From positions 1 through 64,000 of the forward strand of contig JAZNKN010000020.1 in the NCBI GenBank assembly GCA_045578625.1: 64,000 bases of DNA, given 5' to 3'. A program made the translations under genes and the position numbers. Position 1 is the stretch's first letter. Each line of letters opens with the position of its first letter. Origin of the DNA: RGIG3009 sp045578625. GTDB taxonomy: Bacteria; Bacillota; Clostridia; Oscillospirales; Acutalibacteraceae. Below the pieces are notes generated by a model, which was not told the DNA's origin, made no database searches, and was given only the letters and a program-made list of their open reading frames with translations. This document shows, in pieces, positions 40,936 through 49,682 of this stretch.

Positions 40936-40968
40936 AAACGATCATCCTTTCTGTGTTTACATACTTCC

Positions 40969-40997
40969 ATTATAGCGGTTACAGAGAGAATATGCAA
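40969..40997 (-). promoter_or_regulatory. Promoter of the hydrogenase-like cluster
   Basis: On the minus strand TTGCAT (40997-40992) and perfect TATAAT (40974-40969) with a 17-base spacer. It points away from the serC promoter 39 bases off, so the two units are divergent. Confidence 0.8.
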
Positions 40998-41035
40998 GTC
41001 AGCCGCGCGAAAATTGCGAAAATTACGAAAAGCGG

Positions 41036-41064
41036 TTGACTATCTGCGACAAAAATAGTAAAAT
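41036..41064 (+). promoter_or_regulatory. serC-serA promoter
   Basis: TTGACT at 41036 and TAAAAT at 41059 with a 17-base spacer, 43 bases before the serC start. Confidence 0.75.
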
Positions 41065-41107
41065 GATTGTTACGCATAAGTTTTATTTTTAATAGGGGGA
41101 ATAAACC

Positions 41108-42193
41108 ATGGCAAGAGTGTATAATTTTTCGGCGGGTCCGTCCGTTCTGCCGGAAAGCGTGTTGCGTCGTGCGGCGGATGAGATGATGGATTATCAGGGT
41201 TCCGGCCAGTCGGTAATGGAGATGTCTCATCGATCTAAGACCTACGATGCGATCATCAAGGAATGTGAAGCACTCCTGCGTGAAGTGATGAATATTCCGG
41301 ATAACTATAAAGTGCTGTTCCTGCAGGGCGGCGCGTCGTCCCAGTACGCCATGATCCCGCTGAACCTGATGACAGGCAGCGGCAAGGCCGATTTTATCAT
41401 CACCGGTCAGTGGGCGAACAAGGCGTATCAGGAAGCGTCCCGCTACGGCGAGACCAAGGTCATCGCCAGCTCCAAGGACAAGACCTTCTCGTATATTCCC
41501 ACGTGGGATGAGGCAGACTTTACCAAGGATGCCGACTATTTCCACATCTGCCTGAACAACACCATCTACGGCACCAAATTCACCACGCTGCCCGAGACCG
41601 GCGACGTGCCGCTGATCGCGGATGTGTCGTCCTGTATCCTGTCCGAGCCGATCGACGTGGCTCGCTTCGGCATGCTGTATGCCGGTGCGCAGAAGAACAT
41701 GGGTCCTGCCGGTTTGACGGTGGTTATTGTGCGTGAGGATCTCATCGGTGAGGCGCAGGAATGCACCCCCACAATGTTCAAATACAGCATCCACGCTGAC
41801 AACGACTCCATGTACAACACCCCGCCCTGCTACTCCATCTACGTGTGCAAGCTGGTGCTGGAGTGGATCCGCGACGAGATCGGCGGTCTGGAGAAGATGA
41901 AGGCGATCAACGAGAAGAAGGCAGCGCTGCTGTACGACTTCCTGGATTCCTCCAAGCTGTTCCGCGGCACGGTGGAAAAGAAGGATCGTTCGCTCATGAA
42001 CATCCCCTTCGTCACCGGCAACGAGGAGCTGGATGCCAAGTTTGTTAAGGAAGCGGCTGCCGCCGGCTTCGTCAACCTCAAGGGCCACCGTTCGGTGGGC
42101 GGTATGCGTGCCTCCATCTACAACGCGATGCCGGTCGAGGGCGTCGAGAAGCTGGTCGAGTTTATGAAGGCGTTTGAAGCTGCCAACGCCTAA
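41108..42193 (+). CDS. serC: Phosphoserine aminotransferase
   Basis: PLP enzyme of serine synthesis, converting 3-phosphohydroxypyruvate and glutamate to phosphoserine. The 361 residues show VYNFSAGPSVLPESVL, MEMSHRSKTYDAII, FLQGGASSQYAMIPLNL, the PLP-lysine segment YAGAQKNMGPAGL and the late GHRSVGGMRASIYNAMP. TAGGGGG stands before the ATG. It forms an operon with serA, 13 bases downstream. Confidence 0.97.
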   Translation: MARVYNFSAGPSVLPESVLRRAADEMMDYQGSGQSVMEMSHRSKTYDAIIKECEALLREVMNIPDNYKVLFLQGGASSQYAMIPLNLMTGSGKADFIITGQWANKAYQEASRYGETKVIASSKDKTFSYIPTWDEADFTKDADYFHICLNNTIYGTKFTTLPETGDVPLIADVSSCILSEPIDVARFGMLYAGAQKNMGPAGLTVVIVREDLIGEAQECTPTMFKYSIHADNDSMYNTPPCYSIYVCKLVLEWIRDEIGGLEKMKAINEKKAALLYDFLDSSKLFRGTVEKKDRSLMNIPFVTGNEELDAKFVKEAAAAGFVNLKGHRSVGGMRASIYNAMPVEGVEKLVEFMKAFEAANA

Positions 42194-42206
42194 GGAGAGA
42201 TAGAGA

Positions 42207-43364
42207 ATGAACATTTTAACACTGAATAAGATCGCCGCCTGCGGTACCGACCGTCTGGGCAGTGGCTATACCGTGGGTGACGCGGTGGCGGATCCGGAGG
42301 GTATTCTGGTTCGCTCCGCGGCAATGCACGAAATGGAGTTCCCGAAGTCGCTGCTCGCCGTGGCGCGCGCCGGCGCGGGTGTCAACAACATTCCGCTGGA
42401 TCGCTGCAGCGAAGAGGGTATCGTGGTGTTCAACACCCCCGGTGCCAACGCCAACGCGGTGAAGGAACTGGTCATTGCCGGTCTGCTGCTGGCCTCCCGC
42501 AAGGTCGTGCCGGCCATCGAGTGGGCGCGCACGCTCAAAGGTCAGGGCGCCGAGGTCGGCAAGCTGGTCGAAAAGGGCAAAGGTCAGTTCGCCGGCCCCG
42601 AAATTCTGGGCAAGAAGCTGGGCGTTATCGGTCTGGGCGCGATTGGCGTGTTGGTTGCCAACGCTGCCAAGTCGCTGGGTATGGACGTCTACGGCTACGA
42701 TCCGTACCTGTCGGTGGATGCCGCGTGGAAGCTGTCTCGCTCGGTGCATCACGCTGCCAATCTGGAGCAGCTGTTTGCTGAGTGCGATTACATCACCCTG
42801 CATCTGCCGCTTACGCCGGATACCCGCGGCACGATCAATGCCAAGAGTATTGCCGGCATGAAGGACGGTGTGCGCATCCTCAACTTCGCCCGCGGCGAGC
42901 TGGTGGACAGCGACGCGATGAAGGCGGCTCTGGCCGACGGCAAGGTGGCCTCCTACGTGGTGGACTTCCCCTCGGATGAGATGCTAGAGGTGGAAAACGT
43001 CGTGGCGATCCCCCATCTGGGCGCTTCCACGCCGGAGAGCGAGGATAACTGTGCGATGATGGCGGCCGATGAGCTGAAGGCGTATCTGGAGCAGGGCGTG
43101 ATCCGCAATTCGGTCAACTATCCGAATATGGAGACGTGCAAGTCCACCGACGTGCGCGTGTGTGTGCTGCACCGCAACATTCCCACGATGCTGGCACAGA
43201 TCAGCACGCTGATCTCGGAGGACGGCATCAATATCGATACGATGACCAACCGTTCCAAGAAGGATTATGCGTATACGGTGTTAGATGTGTCAACGGACGT
43301 CGCCGAGGCGACGCTGGAGAAGATCCGCGCGATCGACGGCGTGATCCGCGTTCGCAAGATCTGA
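42207..43364 (+). CDS. serA: D-3-phosphoglycerate dehydrogenase with ACT domain
   Basis: First step of serine synthesis, oxidising 3-phosphoglycerate with NAD. The 385 residues have VARAGAGVNNIPLDRC, VFNTPGANANAVKEL, the Rossmann loop GLGAIGVLVANAA, ILNFARGELVD with catalytic Arg, and IPHLGASTPESEDNC with catalytic His. The C-terminal ACT domain (about 315-385) suggests feedback control by serine. Shorter than the E. coli enzyme, in line with Clostridia. GGAGAG precedes the ATG. Confidence 0.95.
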   Translation: MNILTLNKIAACGTDRLGSGYTVGDAVADPEGILVRSAAMHEMEFPKSLLAVARAGAGVNNIPLDRCSEEGIVVFNTPGANANAVKELVIAGLLLASRKVVPAIEWARTLKGQGAEVGKLVEKGKGQFAGPEILGKKLGVIGLGAIGVLVANAAKSLGMDVYGYDPYLSVDAAWKLSRSVHHAANLEQLFAECDYITLHLPLTPDTRGTINAKSIAGMKDGVRILNFARGELVDSDAMKAALADGKVASYVVDFPSDEMLEVENVVAIPHLGASTPESEDNCAMMAADELKAYLEQGVIRNSVNYPNMETCKSTDVRVCVLHRNIPTMLAQISTLISEDGINIDTMTNRSKKDYAYTVLDVSTDVAEATLEKIRAIDGVIRVRKI

Positions 43365-43373
43365 TGAAATGGC

Positions 43374-43404
43374 AAGCGCCCACCGATCCGGTGGGCGCTT
43401 TTTC
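43374..43404 (+). terminator. Terminator after serA
   Basis: AAGCGCCCACCG and CGGTGGGCGCTT pair round ATC, followed by TTT. Confidence 0.9.
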
Positions 43405-43425
43405 TGCTGTAAAGGAGGGAGACCG

Positions 43426-44181
43426 ATGCTGTTTCGTGTGATCGGCGCTGTTGTCAGCGCCGCAGCGCTGCTGTGGGGCGTGCTGCCGGTACGGCTGAAT
43501 ATCGGCAGCGTGACGTTGATCGTCGGCGGCTTGTTGGGGCTGACGGTATGCGTTCGGTTTTCGGACGTCGCCAACCTCGTACGGCGGCTGTGGCAGAGCA
43601 TAGGCGGCCGTGTCGGCCTCCTTGCCGCGGCAGCGGTCGTACTGGCGGTGCTGATACTGTTTGTGACACTGTCGGTCGCTATGGTGCGCGCCAATTCCCG
43701 CAAGCCGGCGGACAACGCCACCTTGGTGGTGTTGGGTGCGGCGCTCAACGGTGATCAGCCCAGCCGTCTGCTCCGCGGGCGCTTGGACGCAGCGGTGGCA
43801 TACCTGAACCACAATCCGGAGGCGATGTGTATCGTGTCCGGTGGGCAGGGTCGTGACGAGGCGTATACCGAGGCGTCGGTGATGCGGACCTACCTCATCA
43901 ATGCCGGTATCGCGGCGGAGCGCATCTATCTGGAGGAACAGGCCACCAGTACCTACGAAAATATGATATTTTCGCGAAAAATCATTGAAAAGCACGGATT
44001 AAATCCAAAAATTGCGGTCGCCACGCAGGAATTTCACCAGTATCGGGCGGCCAAATTTGCTGAAAAAGCGGGAATGGAGACGGTTGGTGCCGTGACGGCA
44101 ACCACACCGCTATACCTGCTCGGAAGCTACTGGATCCGCGATTTTTACGGCATTTGCTACATGGCGCTTTTCGGAAAATAA
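43426..44181 (+). CDS. YdcF/SanA-family (DUF218) membrane protein
   Basis: A 251-residue protein with three N-terminal membrane segments (about 3-20, 25-45 and 60-85) followed by an extracytoplasmic DUF218 domain: LVVLGAALNGDQPSRLLRGR, CIVSGGQGRDEAYTEASVM, EQATSTYENMIFSRKI and VATQEFHQYRA. Family members affect cell-envelope metabolism; the exact reaction is unknown. AAAGGAGGGAG precedes the ATG at 43426. Follows the serA terminator, so probably has its own promoter or reads through. Confidence 0.85.
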   Translation: MLFRVIGAVVSAAALLWGVLPVRLNIGSVTLIVGGLLGLTVCVRFSDVANLVRRLWQSIGGRVGLLAAAAVVLAVLILFVTLSVAMVRANSRKPADNATLVVLGAALNGDQPSRLLRGRLDAAVAYLNHNPEAMCIVSGGQGRDEAYTEASVMRTYLINAGIAAERIYLEEQATSTYENMIFSRKIIEKHGLNPKIAVATQEFHQYRAAKFAEKAGMETVGAVTATTPLYLLGSYWIRDFYGICYMALFGK

Positions 44182-44183
44182 GA

Positions 44184-44217
44184 AACCGAAGACGGCCCCG
44201 CCGTCTGCGGTTTTTCT
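44184..44217. terminator. Bidirectional terminator between YdcF and HAD genes
   Basis: AACCGAAGACGGC pairs with GCCGTCTGCGGTT with one mismatch; T tracts lie on both sides. Confidence 0.8.
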
Positions 44218-44221
44218 TGTA

Positions 44222-44914
44222 TTACAGACCAAACAGTTTCCGCAGGGTGGCGGCAACGTCGTCGGTCTCCGCCGCCCCGGAGGCGGTCAGCGTGCCGCGC
44301 ATACGGTACGGATGCCCGACGGCGGCAAGCAGCTCGGCGTCGTTTTCGCCGTCGCCGAAGGCGACCGCCTGATCCGCGGTGATGCCGAGCTTCTGCATAA
44401 GCGTTAGCGCGGCGTTGCCCTTGTTGGCACAGGGCGCGACCAGTTCGGTCAGGCCGGATTCGCGGTAGGCGACGCGGTAGCTGACGTCGGGCTGGGGTTC
44501 TCGGTCGGAGAACAGCTCCAGTTTTAGGAAGTCCTCACCGACCTCGTTGAGCGAGGTGATGGGGCGGCCGGTGGCGGGTGCGCCGCCGAGGCAATAGACC
44601 GTCTCGCGGCCGTGGACTGCAGCGGCGGGGAACTGGCGCAGCAGCTCGCGGGCGGCCTTGCGCGGCAGCGGACGCTTGTGCAGCACGCAGTCGCGGTGCA
44701 TCGTCAGTGCGCCGTCAAGGCAGATGAATACCAAACGGTGTGCCAGAGCGCCGAACAGCGGACGCAGCTGTGCGTAGGGTCTGCCGCTGGCGATCGCCGC
44801 GGTAATACCGCGGTCGGTCAGCCGACGCAGCACATCGACAATATCGGGGGAGATCGCTGTTTCGCCGCGCGGCAGCAGTGTGCCGTCAACGTCGCAGAAA
44901 ACCAGCCGCAGCAT
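44222..44914 (-). CDS. HAD-superfamily (Cof/IIB-type) phosphatase
   Basis: A 230-residue phosphatase. Motif I is FCDVDGTLLPRG, motif II IASGRP, motif III lysine in CANKGNAAL, and motif IV AFGDGENDAELL. A cap domain of the IIB type lies between. Typical substrates are sugar phosphates or flavin/nucleotide phosphates. It lies 15 bases after mutS2 on the minus strand, at the end of the conserved block. AGGAGG precedes the ATG. Confidence 0.9.
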   Translation of the reverse strand: MLRLVFCDVDGTLLPRGETAISPDIVDVLRRLTDRGITAAIASGRPYAQLRPLFGALAHRLVFICLDGALTMHRDCVLHKRPLPRKAARELLRQFPAAAVHGRETVYCLGGAPATGRPITSLNEVGEDFLKLELFSDREPQPDVSYRVAYRESGLTELVAPCANKGNAALTLMQKLGITADQAVAFGDGENDAELLAAVGHPYRMRGTLTASGAAETDDVAATLRKLFGL

Positions 44915-44929
44915 GACGGCACCTCCTTA

Positions 44930-47308
44930 TCATTTCATGGTAACGACCGTGACACCGGTCTCGCCCTCGCCGTAAGCGCCGAGGCGGAAGGAGTCCACCC
45001 CGGGGCAGGTGCGCAGATGCGCTTGTACGGCGGCGCGCAGAGCGCCCGTACCCTTACCGTGGATGATGGTGACGCGTTCCAGACCCGCCAGACGGGCGTC
45101 GTCCAGAAACTTGTCTACTTCCATCAAGGCTTCCTCGGTCATCTGGCCGCGCAGATCCAGCTCGGTGCGCGCACTGCGCGAGGAGCGGGACAGCTCGGCA
45201 CCCAAACGGTGACCGCCCCTGCTCGGCGCGGGCTTCGCTTTCTTTTCCAACAGACGGATAGTGTCCAGCTTTACGCGGGTGCGGATGATACCGGCTTGTA
45301 CCTCGACGGTGTCCGCGCCCTCAGTGACCGACACCACCACGGCGGGCTTATCAATATCGGTCAGCAGCACGTCGTCCCCGACCTTGAGGGGCCGCGGCAG
45401 GGTGTATTGCTCGCGGCGACGCTGGGTGACAGGGTCGATGTCATCTTCCAATTTATTCAGCCGATTGCGCAGCTGCGAGCGTGCGGCCGAGGCTTTTTTG
45501 GAGAAGTCGGCGGCGTCCTTTTGACGGCGTAGGTCGTCCAGCTCATCCATCAGGGCTTCGGCATCCCGACGGGCGCGTTCGACCAGACGCTTGGCTTGGT
45601 CGCGTGCTTCGGTCAATTCCTTTTCACGCAGGTCGTCCAGCTCGCGCAAGCGGCGGTCAGCCGTTTCCTTGGCGGCGGCAGCCTCGGCAGCCATACGGCG
45701 GGCAGAGAGCAGCTCCGTCTCCAACGCCCGACGCTTTTCCTCCAGACTGACGACGACCTCCTCCAGACGGCGTTCGTCGCCGTCAACGAGCGAGCGGGCG
45801 TGCTGTACCACGGAGGGGGTCATCCCCAACCGTTCGGAAATGGCGAACGCGTTGGACCGACCCGGCACACCGACGAGCAGACGGTAGGTGGGGCGGAGCG
45901 TGGCCACGTCAAATTCACAGCTGCCGTTTTCCACGCCCGCCGTTTGCAGGGCGTAGGCCTTCAGCTCGGCGTAGTGGGTCGTTGCCGCAATGCGCGCGCC
46001 TTGGCTGCGCAGCTGCTCCAACGTGGCAGTAGCCAGTGCCGCACCCTCGATGGGGTCCGTACCGGCGCCGAGTTCGTCCAACAGCACCAACGAGCGGTCG
46101 TCCGCGTCCTTCAGGATGCGGATGATGTTGGTGGTATGTGCCGAGAAGGTGGACAGCGATTGCTCAATGGACTGCTCGTCACCGATATCCGCCAGCACCG
46201 TGCGGAACACCGAGAAGGTGCTGCCGTCGCTGACCGGCGGCAGTAAGCCGCATTGTACCATCAGTGTCAGCAATCCCAAGGTTTTGAGGGTGACGGTCTT
46301 GCCGCCGGTATTGGGGCCGGTGATGACCAGTGTGTCAAATGCCACGCCAAGCTCAACGTCGATGGGAACGACGCGGTCGGCAGCGATGAGCGGATGCCGC
46401 GCCCGACGCAGACGGATACAGCCGTCGTCCGTGACGGTGGGACGGGTGGCTTTCATCGCATAGGCGAGCCGTGCCTTGGAAAAAATGAGATCCAGTTCGA
46501 TCAGCACGGCGTAGTCCTGCAGAATCGCGTCGGCAAACGAGCCGGCCTCCGCGGACAGTTCCTGCAAAATATGTTCGATCTCCGCGGCTTCGCGGGATTC
46601 CCAAAGCTTTAAGTCGTTGTTGGCTTCCACCGCGCCCATCGGCTCGATAAACACGGTAGCGCCGGAGGCAGAGGTGTCGTGCACCAGGCCGGGAACGTCG
46701 CCGCGGTGTTCGGCTTTGACCGGCACCACGAAGCGGCCGCCGCGGATCGTCACGACGGGGTCTTGCAGCAGCTTTTGCGCGTTGGGGGAGTGGATGAGTT
46801 TATCCAACTGATCGCGCACACGCGCGGATGCCGCGCGCATACGGCGGCGGATATCCGCCAGAGCAGGGGAGGCGTGGTCGCTGACCTCTTCCTCCGATAC
46901 GATGGCGGTGCGGATATGCTCCTCCAGATACTTGTTAGGGGCGAGCAGGGAAAAACGCTCGTCCAGACAGGTGGTCATTCCCTCGCAGTGCTGACGCCAT
47001 TCGGTCAGTGTGCGGATGACACGCAACGTACCGGCGATGCGCAGCAGCTCGCCGAGCGTGAGTACCGCACCGGCCTGCGCACGGCGCAGGGTATTGGATA
47101 CGTTGGTAGCGCCGCCGAACGAGGGAGCGCCGAATTTTGCCATCAGCGTGGCGGCGGCATCGGTCTCCTCCAACAGCTGCTGCACCTCCGACAGATGCGG
47201 TGACGGACGCAGCGATCGGGCCGCCTCGGCAGTATCGGCACACGTCGCCTGCGTCGCCAGCAGATCCAAGATCTTATCCAGTTCTAGAGAACGGTAATGC
47301 TTGTTCAT
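44930..47308 (-). CDS. mutS2: Endonuclease MutS2
   Basis: A 792-residue protein of the MutS2 branch, which suppresses homologous recombination and in Bacillus also helps rescue collided ribosomes. No mismatch-recognition domain; it opens with the core domain. The Walker A loop GPNTGGKT lies near residue 335, Walker B in LVLLDELGAGTDP, followed by a long charged coiled coil (about 510-630). The C-terminal Smr domain is complete: LDLRGQMTEEALMEVDKFLD, IIHGKGTGALR. Preceded by recO. Confidence 0.97.
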   Translation of the reverse strand: MNKHYRSLELDKILDLLATQATCADTAEAARSLRPSPHLSEVQQLLEETDAAATLMAKFGAPSFGGATNVSNTLRRAQAGAVLTLGELLRIAGTLRVIRTLTEWRQHCEGMTTCLDERFSLLAPNKYLEEHIRTAIVSEEEVSDHASPALADIRRRMRAASARVRDQLDKLIHSPNAQKLLQDPVVTIRGGRFVVPVKAEHRGDVPGLVHDTSASGATVFIEPMGAVEANNDLKLWESREAAEIEHILQELSAEAGSFADAILQDYAVLIELDLIFSKARLAYAMKATRPTVTDDGCIRLRRARHPLIAADRVVPIDVELGVAFDTLVITGPNTGGKTVTLKTLGLLTLMVQCGLLPPVSDGSTFSVFRTVLADIGDEQSIEQSLSTFSAHTTNIIRILKDADDRSLVLLDELGAGTDPIEGAALATATLEQLRSQGARIAATTHYAELKAYALQTAGVENGSCEFDVATLRPTYRLLVGVPGRSNAFAISERLGMTPSVVQHARSLVDGDERRLEEVVVSLEEKRRALETELLSARRMAAEAAAAKETADRRLRELDDLREKELTEARDQAKRLVERARRDAEALMDELDDLRRQKDAADFSKKASAARSQLRNRLNKLEDDIDPVTQRRREQYTLPRPLKVGDDVLLTDIDKPAVVVSVTEGADTVEVQAGIIRTRVKLDTIRLLEKKAKPAPSRGGHRLGAELSRSSRSARTELDLRGQMTEEALMEVDKFLDDARLAGLERVTIIHGKGTGALRAAVQAHLRTCPGVDSFRLGAYGEGETGVTVVTMK

Positions 47309-47318
47309 ACAGGTCTCC

Positions 47319-48053
47319 TTAGGTAAGGCTGTGGTAAAAATCCAAGGTGTTGAAGCCGCGCCCCAGTTGGGTCAACAGAAATCGCTCGACCACGTCGCAC
47401 AGGGCGGCAGCCTCCGCTTCCGGCAGGGAAAACGCAAAGCAGCGCTCAAACGGCGCATACACGATGTGCCGCAGCGCCGCCAGAACGGTGGGGGATACCG
47501 GCACAGCACCCACCGTGCCGTGGCAGGTGTCGCACAGCAGCACGCCCTGCAGCGGGGCGAACCACACGCCGTCCTGCGTGCCGCAGCCGGAGCAGGCCGC
47601 GACCGACGGCATATAGCCTGCCTGACACAGCAGACGCAGTTCGGTCACGGCTTTGAGGATGGGCAGTGGGCGAGAGCCCTCTGCCAGATAGTGCAGGGAA
47701 TTGAGAAGCAGGCGCAGGGCTTCCTCCGCCGGTTCTTCTTGGGGTGCCAGAACACCCGCCAGTTCGCAAAAATATTGCGCGAGCGCCAACTTGTCCAGCT
47801 GCTCCCGCACTTCAAAAAACACGTTGATGGGTTCGGCATCGTCCACTATGTATTTTTCCCGCCCTTTGTACAGTGACAGGCGGGAATAGCAAAGCAGCTG
47901 GGTCGCAGAGCCGCTGCGGTTTTTCAGACTGCGCGCACCGCGCACCGAAGCGCGGATCAGCCCGCAGTCGCGCGTGAGCGCGGTGACAAAGCGATCCGAC
48001 TCACCGATATTGTTGTTTTCCCGCACGATCAGTGCGTCGGTGGTCAGCTTCAT
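47319..48053 (-). CDS. recO: DNA repair protein RecO
   Basis: Single-strand DNA annealing protein of the RecFOR pathway. The 244 residues have the N-terminal OB fold (TDALIVRENNNIGESDRFVT, RGARSLKNRSG) and a zinc site (CSGCGTQD, CDTCHG) near the middle. CAGGAGG precedes the ATG at 48053. Its 5' end overlaps the small gene upstream by about 50 bases in another frame. Confidence 0.95.
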   Translation of the reverse strand: MKLTTDALIVRENNNIGESDRFVTALTRDCGLIRASVRGARSLKNRSGSATQLLCYSRLSLYKGREKYIVDDAEPINVFFEVREQLDKLALAQYFCELAGVLAPQEEPAEEALRLLLNSLHYLAEGSRPLPILKAVTELRLLCQAGYMPSVAACSGCGTQDGVWFAPLQGVLLCDTCHGTVGAVPVSPTVLAALRHIVYAPFERCFAFSLPEAEAAALCDVVERFLLTQLGRGFNTLDFYHSLT

Positions 48054-48186
48054 GAGATGCCTCCTGATGATCCGTCTCGGCGGTGCTGCTTGTGCCGGTC
48101 TCGTATATATCGATGCCGCAGTAGCGCAGATAGTCCGCTACCTTGCCGGTCTTCTGAAAGGTTGCCCACAGTTTGTCCTGTTCCAT
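48001..48186 (-). CDS. YqzL-like small protein overlapping recO
   Basis: A 61-residue frame starting at ATG 48186. The first 30 residues (MEQDKLWATFQKTGKVADYL) match the YqzL form seen before recO in Firmicutes, where a short protein of about 45 residues carries W-x-x-F-x-x-T-G. Here the frame runs on into recO, so its tail (about 17 residues) is coded over the recO start. Function unknown. A GGGGGCG stretch precedes the start. Confidence 0.6.
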   Translation of the reverse strand: MEQDKLWATFQKTGKVADYLRYCGIDIYETGTSSTAETDHQEASHEADHRRTDRAGKQQYR

Positions 48187-48254
48187 TTGCCGCGCCCCCA
48201 TTCAAAGTCTCACTATTACTTTGAACCGAAACCGTGGCATTCATACATGGAAAG

Positions 48255-49157
48255 TTATGAGCGGTAGCCGAAAGAGTTGAGCAGTCCCTGACGGTTGCGC
48301 CAGTCCTCTTTCACCTTGACCCAACACTGCAGGTCAACGTGGGTGTCAAACAGCGTTTCCATTTCCTGACGGGCAGCAGCGGCGATGCTCTTGAGCGCTG
48401 CGCCGCGCTTGCCGATCACGATGCCCTTATGGCTTTCGCGCTCGCAAAAGATCTCCGCGTCGATCTCTAAAATCGGACCGCGGTCGGTCTCGCGCTCCTC
48501 AAAATGCTCCACCACCACGGCGATACCGTGGGGGATCTCCTCCCGCAGCTGAAGCAGCATTTGTTCGCGCAGCAGCTCGGCGGCAATGACGCGGTCAGGC
48601 TGATCGCTGACGGTGTCCGCCGGGAAAAAGTGGGGGCTGGGAATCGCATAGCGGGACAGCTCCTGCGACAGCAGAGAAACGCCCTCGCCGGTCAGCGCCG
48701 AGATGGGTAGGATCGCCTCGAACGGATAGGCCTGCCGCCACGCATCAATGCACGCGAGCAGCGAGGATTTGTCCGAAAGCGTGTCGATCTTATTCAGCAC
48801 CAACAGTACCGGCAGCTTTTGCGAGCGAAACCGCTCCAACAACTCCCGTTCGGCGTCACGCACCACGGTGGTCGGTTCTACGACCAGAATGCCGGCATCC
48901 ACACCGGATACCGCTTCGCCGATGGATTTGATCATAAAATCCCCCAAGCGAGTGCGCGGCCGATGCGAGCCGGGCGTATCCAAGAACACAAACTGCAGGT
49001 CATCCTTGGTGTAGACACCCATAATACGGTTGCGGGTGGTCTGCGGCTTGTCCGAAACGATGGCGACCTTGCGGCCGACCAAGGCGTTCAGCAGTGAGGA
49101 TTTTCCCACGTTGGGTACGCCGACAATGGCGATAAAAGCAGATCTTGTATCCGGCAT
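48255..49157 (-). CDS. era: GTPase Era
   Basis: Ribosome-associated GTPase needed for maturation of 16S rRNA and the small subunit. The 300 residues contain the G1 loop GVPNVGKSSLLN, the switch DKPQTTRNRIMGV, G3 LDTPGSH, G4 NKID, G5 ISALTGEG, and a C-terminal KH domain (GIVIGKRGAALKSIA). AAAGGAG precedes the ATG. Confidence 0.98.
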   Translation of the reverse strand: MPDTRSAFIAIVGVPNVGKSSLLNALVGRKVAIVSDKPQTTRNRIMGVYTKDDLQFVFLDTPGSHRPRTRLGDFMIKSIGEAVSGVDAGILVVEPTTVVRDAERELLERFRSQKLPVLLVLNKIDTLSDKSSLLACIDAWRQAYPFEAILPISALTGEGVSLLSQELSRYAIPSPHFFPADTVSDQPDRVIAAELLREQMLLQLREEIPHGIAVVVEHFEERETDRGPILEIDAEIFCERESHKGIVIGKRGAALKSIAAAARQEMETLFDTHVDLQCWVKVKEDWRNRQGLLNSFGYRS

Positions 49158-49178
49158 AATAACTCCTTTACTTTCCGA

Positions 49179-49682
49179 TCATTCGTCCAACACGTAGCTG
49201 TTGACGCGGGAGAGACCGATCTGGTTCATCACGGTCTCTTCCTTTTCACGCATGTGTACCGCTTCCAGCCCGCCGCCGACGTGGTCGTAGCCCAGCAGAT
49301 GGAACATCGAATGCACCGTGAGATAGCCTACCTCGCGGTTGAAGGAATGGCCGAAATCCTCGGCCTGTTTTTGCGCCTGCTCCAACGACAGCACGATGTT
49401 ACCGATCAGCTTGTCGCCGTTTTCGGGGTTGATGTCAAACTCGCCGTTTTCGCCCAGCGGGAAAGACAGTACGTCGGTCGGCGCGTCGATGCCGCGCTGC
49501 TCCAGATTGATCTGATGGATCTGCTCGTTGTCCACGAGCGTCACGTCCACCGACGCAGAGCCGTCCACGCCCTCCAGATCCAGCACAGCATGGCAGCAGC
49601 GACGGATCAGCATACGAAGGCCGGTCGGGATCTTAACGGCTTTCTGGCGATTTTCAATGTCTACTCGGATTTTTGTCAGCAT
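49179..49682 (-). CDS. ybeY: rRNA maturation endoribonuclease YbeY
   Basis: A 167-residue metal-dependent RNase for 16S rRNA 3' processing and ribosome quality control. The zinc site HSMFHLLGYDH (HxxxHxxxxxH) is intact, with APTDVLSFPLGENGEF upstream. I chose the ATG at 49682 for the family's usual start (MLTKIRVDIENRQ) and the AAGGAAAG before it; the start lies inside the end of phoH. The usual dgkA and cdd genes before era are absent. Confidence 0.95.
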   Translation of the reverse strand: MLTKIRVDIENRQKAVKIPTGLRMLIRRCCHAVLDLEGVDGSASVDVTLVDNEQIHQINLEQRGIDAPTDVLSFPLGENGEFDINPENGDKLIGNIVLSLEQAQKQAEDFGHSFNREVGYLTVHSMFHLLGYDHVGGGLEAVHMREKEETVMNQIGLSRVNSYVLDE

